From Pachyseris speciosa (taxonomy: Eukaryota > Cnidaria > Anthozoa > Scleractinia > Pachyseridae): a stretch of 64,000 bases of DNA. A program made the position numbers and the translations under genes. The notes under the pieces were generated by a model. It saw nothing but the letters and a program-made list of their open reading frames with translations. It ran no database searches and was not told where the DNA came from. How positions within the stretch are numbered: position 1 is the stretch's first letter; every line of letters begins with the position of its first letter. The stretch spans positions 477,501-541,500 of the forward strand of contig JAEMWC010000563.1 in the NCBI GenBank assembly GCA_016490735.1. Direction: 5' to 3'. Shown here in pieces: positions 22,173-33,495 of the stretch.

Positions 22173-25100
22173 ATGCAGGCTAATAATTCGTTCAAGCTTA
22201 TAGTCTTTTCCCTCAACGTTCGTGGAATTAGAGATCAGACTAAAAGAAGAAGTATTTTTTCGTTTCTGAAGGACCAAAATGCTAATATTTATTTCTTGCA
22301 AGAGACATATTCCGAACCAGGTGACGAAAATATTTGGAAGAAAGAATGGGGTGGCGAGCTATTTTTCTCACATGGCACAAAACATAGCAAAGGTGTGTGT
22401 ATTCTAATTAACCCCACCATGCAATTACAGGTTGCATGTCTATATTCCAACAATTCAGGCAGGATAGTGTTAATTACAATCTTCCTGAACGGTCAAAAAG
22501 TCACACTTTGCAACATCTACGCACCTAACGATCAGGCTAATCAATTACAATTCCTACAAGAACTTAACAACTGTATTATTGACAAAACAGAACTTACTTC
22601 ACTAATTGTAGGAGGTGATTGGAACTGCACGTTAACAAAAACAGATAAAGTGGGAGGTGCGCCTTGGAAACCCACTATCTATAGCAATTTAATCTCAGCA
22701 TCTATGGAAATGTTCGATTTAATAGACATCCAAAGAGTACGTCACCCAAAACTACGAAAATTCACATACGAGTCAAAATCTTTACGTTTAAAATCCAGAA
22801 TAGACCTTTTCCTAATAGTTAAAGACCTCACAGTAAATACAAAAAAGTCCGAGATCTTACCAGCGATAGCACCCGATCACAACGCGATTTCCATTTCACT
22901 AACCTTGCCAAATAAATGCCCTAGGGGCCCTGGTTTTTGGAAATTCAACAACACCCTTTTAAAAGATCCTCAATACATTGACAAAATCCGCTGTACTTAG
23001 ACACTAGCGCGCAAATATTACGGACATTTGACTGATAGGAGACTCTTCTGGGAGATGATCAAGATGGAAATTAGATCGGCTACGATTACTTATTCCAAAA
23101 ACAAGTCCAAAAGCATTAGAAATCGGGAACAGGAACTCATACGGAAACTCGACCATCTCGATGGCACAACATGCAACAACTTCTTCTCCCCCCATATTGA
23201 TGGAGTGCTTCGGGAGTATGATGAACTTAAAACCGAACTTCAATCAATTTATGAGAAAAAAGGAAAGCAAGCTATATTTCGATCAAAATGCCGCTGGGTG
23301 GAAAATGGAAAACACCCGACAAAATATTTCTTCAATCTAGAAAAACGTAATTATAAGAAAAAGACTATCAGTGAGCTGCGACTACAAGATGACTCGACAA
23401 CGAACAATGGGAATGTAATTCTAGACCAAATTGAAACTTACTTTAAAAATCTCTATACATCTGACTATACCTATTCTAACGAAGAATGGGACTCTTTTAC
23501 CCTCAATCTAAAAATCCCTAAGCTTTCGGACGAAGACCGGGACAACCTAGAAGGTCCACTTACATACGACGAATGTAAAAAAGTATTAGAAACTTTCCGG
23601 GCTGATAAAGCCCCAGGGGAAGATGGATTTACAGCCGAATTCTATAAGTATTTCTTTGAACTATTAGGTGATGATTTAATAGCAAGTTTCAATGAAGCTC
23701 AAGTAAAAGGAGAACTAAGCATCTCTCAGCGAAGAGGGGTAATTACGCTAACCCCAAAAGAGGATGGCTCACTATTAGATTTATCCAACTGGAGACCGAT
23801 CACATTATTAAATGTCGATTATAAGATAGCCGCTAAAGCAATAGCTAAACGACTTGAACAAGTACTCCCAGATCTCATTCATCCAGACCAGACAGGTTTT
23901 GTAAAGGGAAGATATATAGGTGAAAACATTCGACTCATAGCAGATGTAATGGAAACAACAACAACTCACAACCTCACCGGCATACTAACATCGTTGGACT
24001 TTCGGAGGGCCTTTGACTCTTTAGAGTGGCCGTTTATCATGAAGACGCTCGATTGCTTTAATTTTGGATATTAAACGTTGGGTTAATACTTTCTACTCGA
24101 ACATAGAGAGCACGGTAATCAACAATGGCTTCAGAACGAACTGGTTTAAACCGTCTTAAGGAGTCCGCCAGGGCTGCCCTCTCTCTCCTTATCTGTTTAT
24201 TCTCTCGTCCGAAATACTCTCAAATAAAATTCGGCAAGACCCCAACATAAAAGGTATCAAGATCTATGAAAATGAAATTAAGCTCTCACAGTTTGCAGAT
24301 GATACCACGCTGACTTAGCATCACTAGAAAGGGCACTAAAAATAATCGATGATTTTGGGAGAATAGCTGGCCTTTCCTTAAATGTTAAAAAAACGCAGGC
24401 TATTTGGCTGGGGAAATGGGCAAATAATTAAAATAAACCTCTAAACCTGAAATGGTTTCATAGCCCGGTGAAAATATTAGGGATTCACTTCTCATACGAT
24501 GAAAAAAGAAATAATGAGCTTAACTTTATGCAAAAGGTCCAAAGATTACAAACAAAGCTCGATATGTGGAGTGCAAGAGACTTGACAATATTTGGAAGAG
24601 CTATGATATTAAAAACCCTGGGATTATCACAACTTGTCTATTCTGCTTCAAACCTAGTGGTTCCTCAGGGAATTGCGGACACAGTGAGAACAAAATCATT
24701 TAAATTTCTCTGGAGAAATAAAAAAGATAAAATAAAAAGATCTGGCCTTTATCAAGAACCAGATAGGGCGGAATCCGTGTGACAGATCTCAACATAATGT
24801 TCAAGGCCCTGAAGCTAGCATGGATCCCTAGAATGTTAGCCTCTGACAAAAAGAATTGGTGCACCATACCTAACCACTTTCTCAAGAAAATGGGGGACTG
24901 AACTTTCTCTTAAGATGCAACTATGATGCGACTTTTTATAACGACCTACCGACCTTTTACAAAAGGATCCTTGACAGTTTTAACGAATTAAAAACTTTTT
25001 ACAATTATTACCAAAAACAAGATATAGTTTTGTTCAACAATAATGAAATAATTGTGGGTGGCCAACCGATTTTTTTTAGTAAATGGTTTAAAAAGGGAAT

Positions 25101-25884
25101 TATTTCGATTAAAGATCTACTTACTGAAAGCGGCAACTTCTTGACATTCCAGGAATGCTCTCTCAAATACTCATGCCAAACTAACTTTCTCCTATATTAT
25201 CAAGTGATAAGCACCATCCCGAAGCACCTTCTGTCCATTGCCAAACAGACCGACGGCTTCGACAAACTTTTTTTCACCAGCAATGATAACATCTTCCCTC
25301 TGAGCGAAACTGTACAAATTAATCTAGGTAAGACCAAGTCAAGAGATTTTTATAAACTGCTTAATGCAAAAACTCACAACGAGGACCATACGGGCCCTCT
25401 ACATTGGAGCCAAAGTCTATCAATAAATAGCGATACTTGGGGCAAGATTTTCAAGTCTTTAAAAAACATCTGCAAGGACACTAAGCTCAAAGAGTTTCAA
25501 TTTAAACTCATCCATAGAATTATAGTAACAAACAAAGAACTGTTCAGATTTGGAATCAAGCCTGACGACAAATGTCTGTACTGTGGAGATAAAGACTCCA
25601 TCGAGCATACATTCATTGAATGCTCATTCACTAAGACCTTTGTGCATAAGGTCATTCAATGGTTCAACCAAACAAACCTATGTCAGATCCTCCCCACCAC
25701 CGAGGAAGTCTTGTTTGGCATCTTTTCTAGTACATGTGATGCACGAATAAAAAAGAAATTTAACTACACCACCTTAGCTATGCGCCATTACATATATGCA
25801 AGCAAAACAAATAGCAAAACCATCTCCCTTCACGAGTTCATTGACAAATTACTCGTTAAATATAACATTGAAAATATTCACTAA
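22173..25884 (+). pseudogene. LINE ORF2 (endonuclease-reverse transcriptase), broken
   Basis: Starts at the ATG 22,173. Endonuclease (22,173-22,920): LNVRG, QET, GGDWN and DHNAI hold the expected catalytic Asn, Glu, Asp and His positions. One in-frame TAG at 22,998-23,000 interrupts the linker and the same frame resumes at once. Reverse transcriptase: NWRPITLLN, DQTGFVKGRYIGENIR and LDFRRAFDS, then a frameshift before 24,160; [10 protein letters not shown] (24,160) and FADD (24,292-24,303) continue in another frame, followed by more stops. The original frame returns at 24,468-24,782. The C-terminal part (25,030-25,884) is in a third frame and ends in a Cys-Cys-His-Cys knuckle (CLYCGDKDSIEHTFIEC). 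Catalytic motifs survive, but no full enzyme can be made. Confidence 0.9.
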
Positions 25885-26241
25885 AATGAACCTCTCCAGG
25901 GAAATGACTCCCCATCTCGCGACTATAATCTTAAAAATATTCATTAAGTATCGTCTAGCGCTTCAACCTGATAATTATTCTAGCGTAAACATGTGGTTAG
26001 TTGGTGATGCATATATATAGCTGATAACCTTAATGTACCGTCAGGATAGTAGTTTGCTCTATGTTTTCCGAATTAAAAAAATATAATCCCGTGACTCGCT
26101 TAACCAGTAGTTAAAAATAGGTCCTTCTCTGCTGTAACATAAGTCAATGGGTAAAAGCATGGTTGTAAATTTATTGTAAGTAGAGACTGTAAGTAAGGTC
26201 TGTAACATATCCAGTAAGGAGGCAATGTAATGATCAATGAT

Positions 26242-26362
26242 GTGATGGGACGCTCCGCCGGACATTTGGGAGCACTCGAGGGGTGTAGAGGGCACTCGCC
26301 TGCGGCTCGTGTTTTCTGCGTTTCCCTCGTGTTCTCGAATGTCTGGCGGAGTGTTTTATCAC
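26242..26362. mobile_element. 121-bp hairpin MITE-like element
   Basis: Ends GTGAT...CTCCGCCGGACATT and AATGTCTGGCGGAG...ATCAC are inverted with a few mismatches over about 38 bp. GC-rich against its surroundings and non-coding. Confidence 0.65.
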
Positions 26363-26452
26363 AGTGTAATGCACGGCTTAGGCTTCTTTATTTGTTAAGT
26401 ATTTTAATCGTAACATTGTTGTCTTTCGTTTGAATAGTTAAGAGCTCAATCA

Positions 26453-26480
26453 AGAAATAATAATAATAATAATAAAAAAT
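26453..26480. repeat. (AAT)n microsatellite
   Basis: Short AAT tract about 65 bp upstream of the acceptor-like site in front of the cysteine-rich peptide gene. Confidence 0.85.
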
Positions 26481-26546
26481 AAAGACAAGTCTTGCGTCTA
26501 TGTCTAAGTAGTGTTGCTTTTTTGGCGATTTTGCTTTGCAGTGGCG

Positions 26547-27565
26547 ATGGATATGAAGCTTAGCATTTCCCTTTTCTTGCTTGTTTTGGGAGCATTGAAC
26601 CAGCACGGATTAAGTCTGGGAGAGGAAGTTAAAAACCAGCCAGACCATGATGCCAAGCGTAAGTTTTCAAGTGTCTGCAGTTTTTGATTTTTTTCTCATA
26701 TTTACCCCTTGATCTGTCTACAGTCTTTTGATTTGTTTTTATGTTCTTCCTGTTCAAATTAAAGTGACTTTTATAATTTACCCCTATATTAGGTGGAGGT
26801 GGTTGCGGTCCGGATGGGATTTGTGTCTCTAATTTGTATGAATGTTATGAATTGGAGCCTCCGAGGATGTCTTGTCCCGGTTTTCATTGCCCTTCTGGGG
26901 AAAAATGCTGCTGGTAAGAATATATACACTCCATACAGTTATCGCTTTAAAATATTCAGCATGTGATATCCACCTGGAGAGGAGACCTGGGCCTGATTCG
27001 AACAGTCTGAAAGTATTATGGCCCTTCTTCAATCAAAATTGATCGGGGCAAGCAGTTACGGACAGCAAAATTTGTTTGAAAATTTGTCTTTACCAAAAAC
27101 GCAGGGACTTAAACCGGAGTAATATTCGAAACAAAGTCTGTGGAGCCACTTTGAACCGGACAGTGAACAAAATCGTTTCTATATCACTCGGAAGTTGACT
27201 TGAATGCGACGCTTCTCTTCTCTTTGACTCTCGTTTTCAGTGCGTTGCTTACCAAGTAGGTTACAGCACGCTAACACCATTTCATATCACTGACTGTTAT
27301 TTAAATCCCTTCAGCAATGAAATGCACTGATTACAGTACCTCTTATGTGATAAAAACGCCTGCCGATAACCAGTGTAATCATAAAAATTACAATTTCCTC
27401 GATTGTGATTGGTTTAAGAAACTCCTATTTTCCACTAATTCACTTACCAAGTTGTTATCGGGCAGTTTGTTATCGGACAGTTCAATAAGCCAATCACATT
27501 ATAACAGTGATTAAGCTTGTTTTAACTGCATGATTTTCTTTTTTTGTCGTTTCAGCCCTTATTGA
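26547..27565 (+). CDS. Secreted small cysteine-rich peptide precursor (SCRiP-type), 3 exons
   Basis: Coding exons 26,547-26,658, 26,793-26,913 and 27,556-27,565 join in frame for 80 residues. Splice sites: AGC|GTAAG; TTAG|GTGG and CTG|GTAAG; TTTCAG|CCC after a pyrimidine tract. Exon 1 gives an N-terminal signal peptide with a Leu-rich core (LFLLVLGAL, residues 10-18) and an acidic propeptide ending in a Lys-Arg pair (37-38), a likely processing site. The mature part of about 42 residues is glycine-rich at its start and has eight cysteines, the last three adjacent, which is the layout of the coral-restricted SCRiP family. Some SCRiPs are reported neurotoxic and others were proposed to act in calcification; which applies here cannot be told. 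TTTGCAG at 26,534-26,540 may end an intron in the 5' UTR. The weak point is the 10-nt last exon; an alternative acceptor at 27,314 gives a different short tail. Flanking DNA belongs to the dispersed repeat family. Confidence 0.78.
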
Positions 27566-27693
27566 GCGCCATTACTGACCAACGGACAACGAGGCTCAGT
27601 ATCTGGGGAAAAATATCATCAGATGAAGTAGATTGTAAACGGACGGGCTTAGAACCTAAAGGAAAATACTATTGAGCATAATGCAGGGAGAGG

Positions 27694-27699
27694 AATAAA
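27694..27699 (+). promoter_or_regulatory. Polyadenylation signal of the cysteine-rich peptide gene
   Basis: AATAAA, 129 bp after the stop codon, followed by a GT-rich stretch (TTTTCTTGTGTTG). Right distance and strand for the gene's 3' end. Confidence 0.65.
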
Positions 27700-28069
27700 A
27701 ACGGGTTTTCTTGTGTTGAACATGGTTGTAGTCTTTCTATAGTAGTAAACTGCACGACAGAACAACGATCAGTAGGTTTATTCTTCATCCCGAGACTAAA
27801 GAATCTCACAAACTCTTTTTCATATCTCTCCTCGTATCCTCATTCATGGTTTGCGGGCTTTGGTTTACACCCAAGTAATAAATAAGCAATAATTAATCCT
27901 TTTTCTAGGATTATTTTTTGCGATTTCTATTCAGCAACTCCGTAGAGTTTGGATCAAGCAAAGAAAACGTTTCTGTCATATACACTTCAAAGTACTTTAT
28001 GCCTGCTTTTCTTTGGACGAATGTCAATACCTAGTTTTACATTGGGGTCACCCAGACTAATAAAAGTTA

Positions 28070-28440
28070 CCAGGTACTGCCAGTCACAGGTTTAATAAGA
28101 AAAATTTTAAGGAAACGTTTCTTAAGTAGGTTCTTTTGTATGAAAGGTTTGCGACTTTATACTGAGATCCTTAAATTTCTGTTCCCGACGTTCTGTTCGT
28201 TAGTAACAAAAATCAAACGGCATTTTATCGCGACTCCGGAAGTGCTCACCACAGATGCTAAGAGGAGGTTGGCTCAACCACTTGGTTGAATTGGAAATCA
28301 TGTTTTGATTCTTTAGTACATCAAAAACAAAAGGCAAGCTAAAGAGGTTCCGCATTTGTGAAATGCGTGTATTATATTTACCATTTTTAGAGGCGATCGC
28401 AAATTTTTCGACTCATTAATTGAATTAATAATGTGGTTTT
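28070..28440. repeat. Diverged member of dispersed ~2-kb family
   Basis: Starts CCAGTCACAGGTTTAATAAG, like the landmark of the tandem copies, and carries the later AATGCGTGT and AGAGGCGATCGCAA landmarks. Non-coding. Confidence 0.55.
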
Positions 28441-28449
28441 GAGGCAACA

Positions 28450-28930
28450 GAAAACTGGTATGATCACAAGCCTGATTCGGTCTGTGACTCCGAAAAGTAC
28501 AAACTGTTATGGGGCTTCGAAATCCAAGCAGACCACCGCATAGACCACGAAAAGCCTGATATTGTGCTCTTGAATAAGGAAGAAAAATCTTGCCTTATTT
28601 TTGACGTAGCCTGCCCCTTTGACACAAGAGTGCTTAGCAAAGAAAAAGAGAAGATCGAGAAAAGCACGAGATCAAGCGGATATGGAACTGTCGATCGGTT
28701 CATGTCATCCAAATAGTTATTGGTGCGTTGGGGACAATCTTAGGGGGATTTGGAAACTGGCTAAACCTACTGCGAATGTCCTACCACGTGGAACCCTTGC
28801 AGCGGGTGTGCTTGCTGGGAACAGGGAAAATCATGAGAAAAGTGCTGGATACTTCAGAACAGGCTTGATGGTCATGGTATGATCAGATGGTACAGGGTAT
28901 CCTAGGACACAGGCAGTGGTCCCATGCTCT
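28450..28930 (+). pseudogene. 3' fragment of a non-LTR retrotransposon ORF
   Basis: From 28,456 one frame reads WYDHKPDSV, LLWGFEIQADH, then KPDIVLLNKEEKSCLIFDVA, with the PD...D pattern of the restriction-like endonuclease at the C-terminus of R2/NeSL-type elements. After a frameshift near 28,670 a second frame continues with VIGALGTI, VCLLGTGKIMRKVL and a tryptophan-rich tail (GHRQWSHALYYF). No reverse transcriptase lies upstream, so only the 3' end was inserted or kept. The superfamily label is by pattern memory. Confidence 0.7.
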
Positions 28931-28953
28931 ATATTATTTCCTGCGTGAGCAAA

Positions 28954-28998
<45 letters not shown>

Positions 28999-29255
28999 TT
29001 TATTTAAATCTCAAATCTTTCTAGCCGAGCAAAGAGGCTCTACTAATTGGGGAGACTAAATCAAATCAACGCTAAATCAAATCAAATGTTGGTTTTTGGC
29101 GAGAGGGCTAAACCGGAGTGCCCGGAGAAAAACCTCTCGGAGCTGAGTAGAGAACCAAAAAACTCAGCCCACTTATGACACCAAGTCCGGGAATCGAACC
29201 CCGGACACATTGGTGGAAGGCGAGCGTTCTCACCATTGCGCCAACCCTGCTCCCC
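28954..29255 (-). mobile_element. Full-length tRNA-derived SINE
   Basis: Read on the minus strand: a tRNA-like head from 29,255 with box A (TTGGCGCAATGG) and box B (GGGTTCGATTCCC), a body with GGTTCTCTACTCAGCTCCG and CTCCGGGCACTCCGG, then CCCCAATTAGTAGAGC, TTAAATAAAGT and an (ATT)n tail at 28,954-28,996. The tail half equals 6,091-6,233. Such SINEs are mobilised by a partner LINE. The minus-strand frame at 29,082-29,291 is a by-product. Confidence 0.9.
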
Positions 29256-29385
29256 TATAAAGCCCATCCTTGATCGTTTGAAATGCACCATTTCATTGTT
29301 TATCTACCCCTACCATTCCTTTGATCGACACCATTGCTGCTTTCATTTAAAGCTGTAAAGGTTTAAGGTTTAAGGAAAAGCAATC

Positions 29386-29597
29386 TTACTGTGCGAATTC
29401 GAAAACCGTGAACACTTTGATTTGATTTTGACATTTCCCATTGTGCAGCAACCAATCAGAAGCAACATGAAATCACAAACTAATTACCGTTTCTGTTTGC
29501 GGTTCAGTTTTCTCGCGCGTGATTGGCTTTTCACTTGAAACACAATAACATTCCAAAAATATTTCTAGTGTTCACGGTTTTCGGATTTTCACAGTAA
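29386..29597. mobile_element. 212-bp MITE
   Basis: Ends TTACTGTG...TTCGAAAACCGTGAACA and TGTTCACGGTTTTCGGA...CACAGTAA are inverted with about three mismatches over 29 bp. The non-coding interior holds CCAATCAGA and TGATTGGCT inverted boxes. Confidence 0.8.
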
Positions 29598-29757
29598 CCT
29601 ATATGATCAGAAACTCATTGATGCACAACTCGTCAAAGAGGAGGATGAATTGTCAGAGAAAGATTGTGACTTCTTAACCTATATGATCAGAAACTCACTG
29701 ATGCACAACTCGTCAAAGAGGAGGATGAATTGTCAGAGAAAGATTGTGTCAGAAGTT
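29598..29757 (+). repeat. 80-bp tandem duplication
   Basis: CTATATGATCAGAAACTC and the following 62 bases occur twice, 80 bp apart. It starts right at the MITE's right end and comes from the dispersed-family landmark AGAAACTC...GTCAA. Confidence 0.9.
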
Positions 29758-30444
29758 CAAACAGTTTGCCATGGCAGGGTTACGTGTATTGTATTAAGCA
29801 CATTCACATTTAACCGGAAACGGTTTATTGTCTGTTTTCCCGTAAGTTGTTCCATGCACACTAGTTTCGCTACAAAAGGGCCCAATGCCTTTTTTTGGCG
29901 GTAATTTTTTTTGCCATATTTCTTGAGCTTTTATCCCACAGGAAGCGATTCTCTTTTAAAAACGTTACCAAAATTCTCGTGCTGCTAAAGGTTCATGCTG
30001 CAGAATCCTCAACTGGTCTACATTGTCTTTCTGGCTTATTGTACCACATCCACTTGCTCCAGCTGACCGCCTTTTTGGCGGAGGACTTAAAGACGCTTTT
30101 CTATCGGTTTGTTTGTTACTTTGTATCGGGGACATTTTGCATAGCAATGCACACGATTACACACTGAAAGTTTGTGTCATTTTGTCCCCGCCACCTGACG
30201 CATGACGTGAAACAAGTTTGAATTCGTTCGACGCGAATTCGCCGCGAGGGCATTTTCTCGGAAAATAGGCGACAAATTGCAAATACAGGTCACGGGGACG
30301 GACAGGTATCCTCACAGGTTGAAACTTGACGTGATATTCCCGTACAGTAAAAATCAGGAAAAAAAAATATGATAATCTCCTTTGTATGACGGCAAAAATC
30401 TTCTTCCTATTGTTTTCCTTGAGTCATGCATATTATTTCATACA
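29758..30444. other. Unassigned DNA
   Basis: Overlapping plus and minus frames at 29,895-30,205 shadow each other and show no recognisable domain. TCGACGCGAATTCGCCGCGAGG at 30,229-30,250 is a GC-rich patch. Nothing else. Confidence 0.35.
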
Positions 30445-30629
30445 TGTCCAATACTCTGACATAATGAGATTCATAGTACGTCGCAATGGACATAACAGAG
30501 TGTCACGAAGTGTCCCATTCTTCATATGTCAAAAAACTGTTATTATTTTTTTAGGAAATAGGGTTTGGGGACACTTTGTGATGTCTATCACAAGGTATCG
30601 TGAATCTCATTATGTCGGTGTATTGGACA
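30445..30629. mobile_element. 185-bp MITE
   Basis: Ends TGTCCAATAC...CATAATGAGATTCA and TGAATCTCATTATG...GTATTGGACA are inverted over about 28 bp with a few mismatches. Inner GTGTCACGAAGTGTCCC and GGGGACACTTTGTGATG are inverted as well, so nearly the whole element folds on itself. Confidence 0.8.
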
Positions 30630-31099
30630 ACCCTCTATTATTTACATCTGCCCTGGGGTAAGCTATAGCTTTTGTTTGGGGTTCTGTCACCTGATTTATA
30701 GCCTTTAGGGTTACCTGAAGTTTTGGGAGGGGAAAACATTTGTCCTGAGGTTAGATAGATATTGTACAGTGGAATTTCATCACGCATTATATTGGAAATA
30801 ATTAAGCAGGGTTAGCTAGTTTAATTTTGGGTAATCAAGTTGGGACGGTCTCAGCATGGGTATACCACACACCTTTATGGCGTAATATAATGCAAATAAG
30901 GTACAGCGCAAGGTTGCCAGGCATTGCATTGGATATAATGGCAATTTAAGGGGGCGTTGAATCACTGTTCTCTCAGGTCGGAACTTCATCATCCTTGTTA
31001 AATGCGTAGTATTCCAAATTTTCTTTTATTTAATCCAGTAGCCCTAATGATCTTTCTATTGTTCTCCATTAGTTGTCTTTGCATGCTATCTATATATAA

Positions 31100-31480
31100 A
31101 TTTATATTTTTGTTTTTAATTTAGCTGTATATAGTGATTTTTCTTCCTTACTTACGCCCTTGTGCTCAAAAGGCTGGACAAAACGGTTCAGCAATATCTA
31201 TCTCGTGAGGTCACAGATATTATCAAAACAGTCGCGTGTAGTTATAAACAAAGAACTAGCTTTGATAGTCGAGCTGGGTTTTGTGCATAAGCATACTGCA
31301 CACCTGACAACGCGAAGAATTCCTACATACAAAATACTAATAATATTGCACACAATTAATTATCGGTATTAATTAAGCAGCAGTTATCAGGGGCGTTACA
31401 ACGATGAGGCATTCCCTTGTGAAGACTTAAAAGCTTTCATATAGTTCAAAACGCCAAAATATATAGGGTAACTTGCCATT
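31100..31480. repeat. Diverged member of dispersed ~2-kb family
   Basis: Collinear with 7,680-8,045: CCCTTGTGCT, GTGAGGTCAC.GATATTATC, TTTTGTGCATA, TACATACAAAATACTAATA, TTAATTAAGCAGC, ATTCCCTTGTGAAGAC. Non-coding. Confidence 0.7.
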
Positions 31481-32744
31481 GTCAATGATATATGAAATAA
31501 ATCATAATAAGAGCTAGGGTTAGAGCTAGGGTAGGGTTCGGCCTAGGGCATTGCTCTCAATCAGTTTAAAGGGTTTCTCCGAAATGAAAAGAGCGCACAG
31601 GTTTCTTGGTTGACTCTTAATTTTTTCGTAAATTCTTTGGCCTATATATTAGTAAAGTGCTGAAGAATAGGGTTTTTGGTTGAAAACGGCATACAGCAGG
31701 ATCGGACTTGATTCTAACTCAGTGTTGAAAAAGCTTGCTGTCGGCTGAGAAATACAATAAAATATTAAAGACGGCTGTTTTTACTTGAAGATAGGTTTTG
31801 GCCAATACCAAAAACTTTTGTTCGTGAGCAACACCGAAATTCGAGTTAACGATGCTCAAGGGCAAAATTAAGAGTTAATAGAGTAAACTGTTTCCCGTCG
31901 GTTTCTACTCCGAAACAGAGCTTTGACTGACATTTCGTGTCGCGTGCTTTGGTCATTTGAAACGATTTTGAAGGGTTCATTTTCGTCGTCAAATGGAATC
32001 AGTGGAATGAAAATCGTATCACAAATCGACGTAAATGACGACAGTGAAAAAATTGGAAAAAAAAAATACTTAACTGTTTTTGTTGGCTTCAAAACGTGAT
32101 GTGAAATTTAATCCCTATCGTCTGATGCGTAATAACACACCGACTTGTTAAAACATCTCCCGTGCAAATACTTTTTTGCTGGTGTTTATCTCGCTTGAAA
32201 ATACGTTTTGCTGATGTTTACAAGCCTCCATAGAATCAAAATAACCGAGTTGATCGACGTAAAAGTGATTTATATGTTGAAATTCGGCTGCATGTCTACC
32301 TGTGTTTACATAACAACTCGACGACCGACCACGAGTAATATTTGCCACGCGCGCCAATGCAACTTTTCCCTGGATTATTTTCAAGATACTCGTCGAAAAC
32401 GGACGGACTTCTCGTCATGCTGACTTTCCTCTCTCGGATGACTTCTCCGTAATGTTTCCGAATTCACAGCTTCGGTGGCCCGCGAGACAGCGCCCACTTC
32501 GGCCGCAATGAGTTTCCGCGAGTGAAAGACACTCTGCAAACATCACTGATTTTTTTGCAGTAAACTCCAAAAACACCTCTCCTTTTCGGAAATTCTAACA
32601 CGTCAACCTTTCAGAAATGGACCAAGACTAGCAAAGCCGAGCCGCTTTTTAGACGAGAGATGCTTTGAGAGTTTCTTTTCTGCCGGGCTCTTAATCTCAG
32701 AAAATGGAGTTACGCTATTGGTGGTAACATGGTAACGTGAAAAA
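31481..32744. other. Unassigned DNA
   Basis: Opposed frames near 31,868-32,423 overlap each other and match nothing known to me. 32,340-32,720 is GC-richer with CGCG patches and may be the end of an unrecognised transposon. Confidence 0.35.
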
Positions 32745-33495
32745 CAGGAATAAATTAATTGAATAAAAAGCGCTCGTTGATACCGTGGGGATTAAGAGTG
32801 CCGATTTGAAAGATCAATTTTTGCTCGAGATTTTTACGGCTTTCCGTGGTACCTTGATGTAGGGAAAGGCCGGAGATCGACTTGTGTTGTTTGGAATGGC
32901 TAGGGAGATTAAAATGCCGAGCGACTGGTTGGATGCATCTTTGTCATCTTCCTCAACATCACGAAGATGTTCTCGGAATCGGTCACCTAGTCGTCTTCCT
33001 GTTTCGCCGATGTATAACTTTTTGCATAATGTGCAGGTTATGCAATAGATAACATTTGCGGAGGTACACGTGAAACGATCAGTGATCTTAACAGATCGCT
33101 TAGGGCCCGATATTTTGTCAGTTTTTTGAATGAAAGGACAAGTTTTGCATGGCGAGCGCGCGCATTTAAAAGTGCCAGGTTGTTCAGTTGTTTCGAATAC
33201 GCTTCTAACTAGAAAGTTACCTACATTTTTGTCGCGTTTGAATGAATTAAATCAGCGGTGGTTGCGAAAAGATTCTAGCAGTTTCTGGATCATTTTGCAG
33301 TATCTTAAAGTTATTAAGAATGATGGCTTTAACTGGGTTATTACGAGGGTGAAATGTAAGGGTGAATGGAATTACAATGATGTTTGACTTTTTTGTTGCC
33401 ATGGTAACAGAACAAGCTTTGTCAGATGACTTTAATAGTTCTTCCTCGGTAACAATGAATGAGCAAAAATACTTAGTCAGTGAGGCAAGAAACAT
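32745..33495 (-). pseudogene. Penelope-like element C-terminal (GIY-YIG endonuclease) fragment
   Basis: Read from 33,495 down to 32,745 on the minus strand: IPFTLTFHPRNNPVKAI, the stretch around KNVG and PGTFKCARSPCKTCPF, then NVIYCITCTLCKKLYIG and ETGRRLGDRFREHL, ending with a histidine/lysine region and PHGINERF. This is the linker and GIY-YIG endonuclease end of Penelope-like retroelements. Several frameshifts separate these parts and no reverse transcriptase is seen on the 5' side (beyond 33,500), so it is a dead 3' fragment. Confidence 0.85.

Larger units (their letters stand above)
21742..26020 (+). mobile_element. L1/Tx1-like LINE, 5'-truncated and decayed
   Basis: Non-LTR retrotransposon on the plus strand: an ORF1 C-terminal fragment, a roughly 210-bp spacer, then ORF2 with apurinic endonuclease, reverse transcriptase and a C-terminal zinc knuckle. 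The 5' part is missing and the copy abuts a microsatellite. The 3' limit is uncertain (25,900-26,080; an A-rich stretch lies at 26,075-26,083). Confidence 0.9.

Noticed and set aside
31515..31545. Interstitial telomere-like repeat (GCTAGGGTTAGAG region)
   Set aside because: Only two or three imperfect TAGGG words; no run of TTAGGG.
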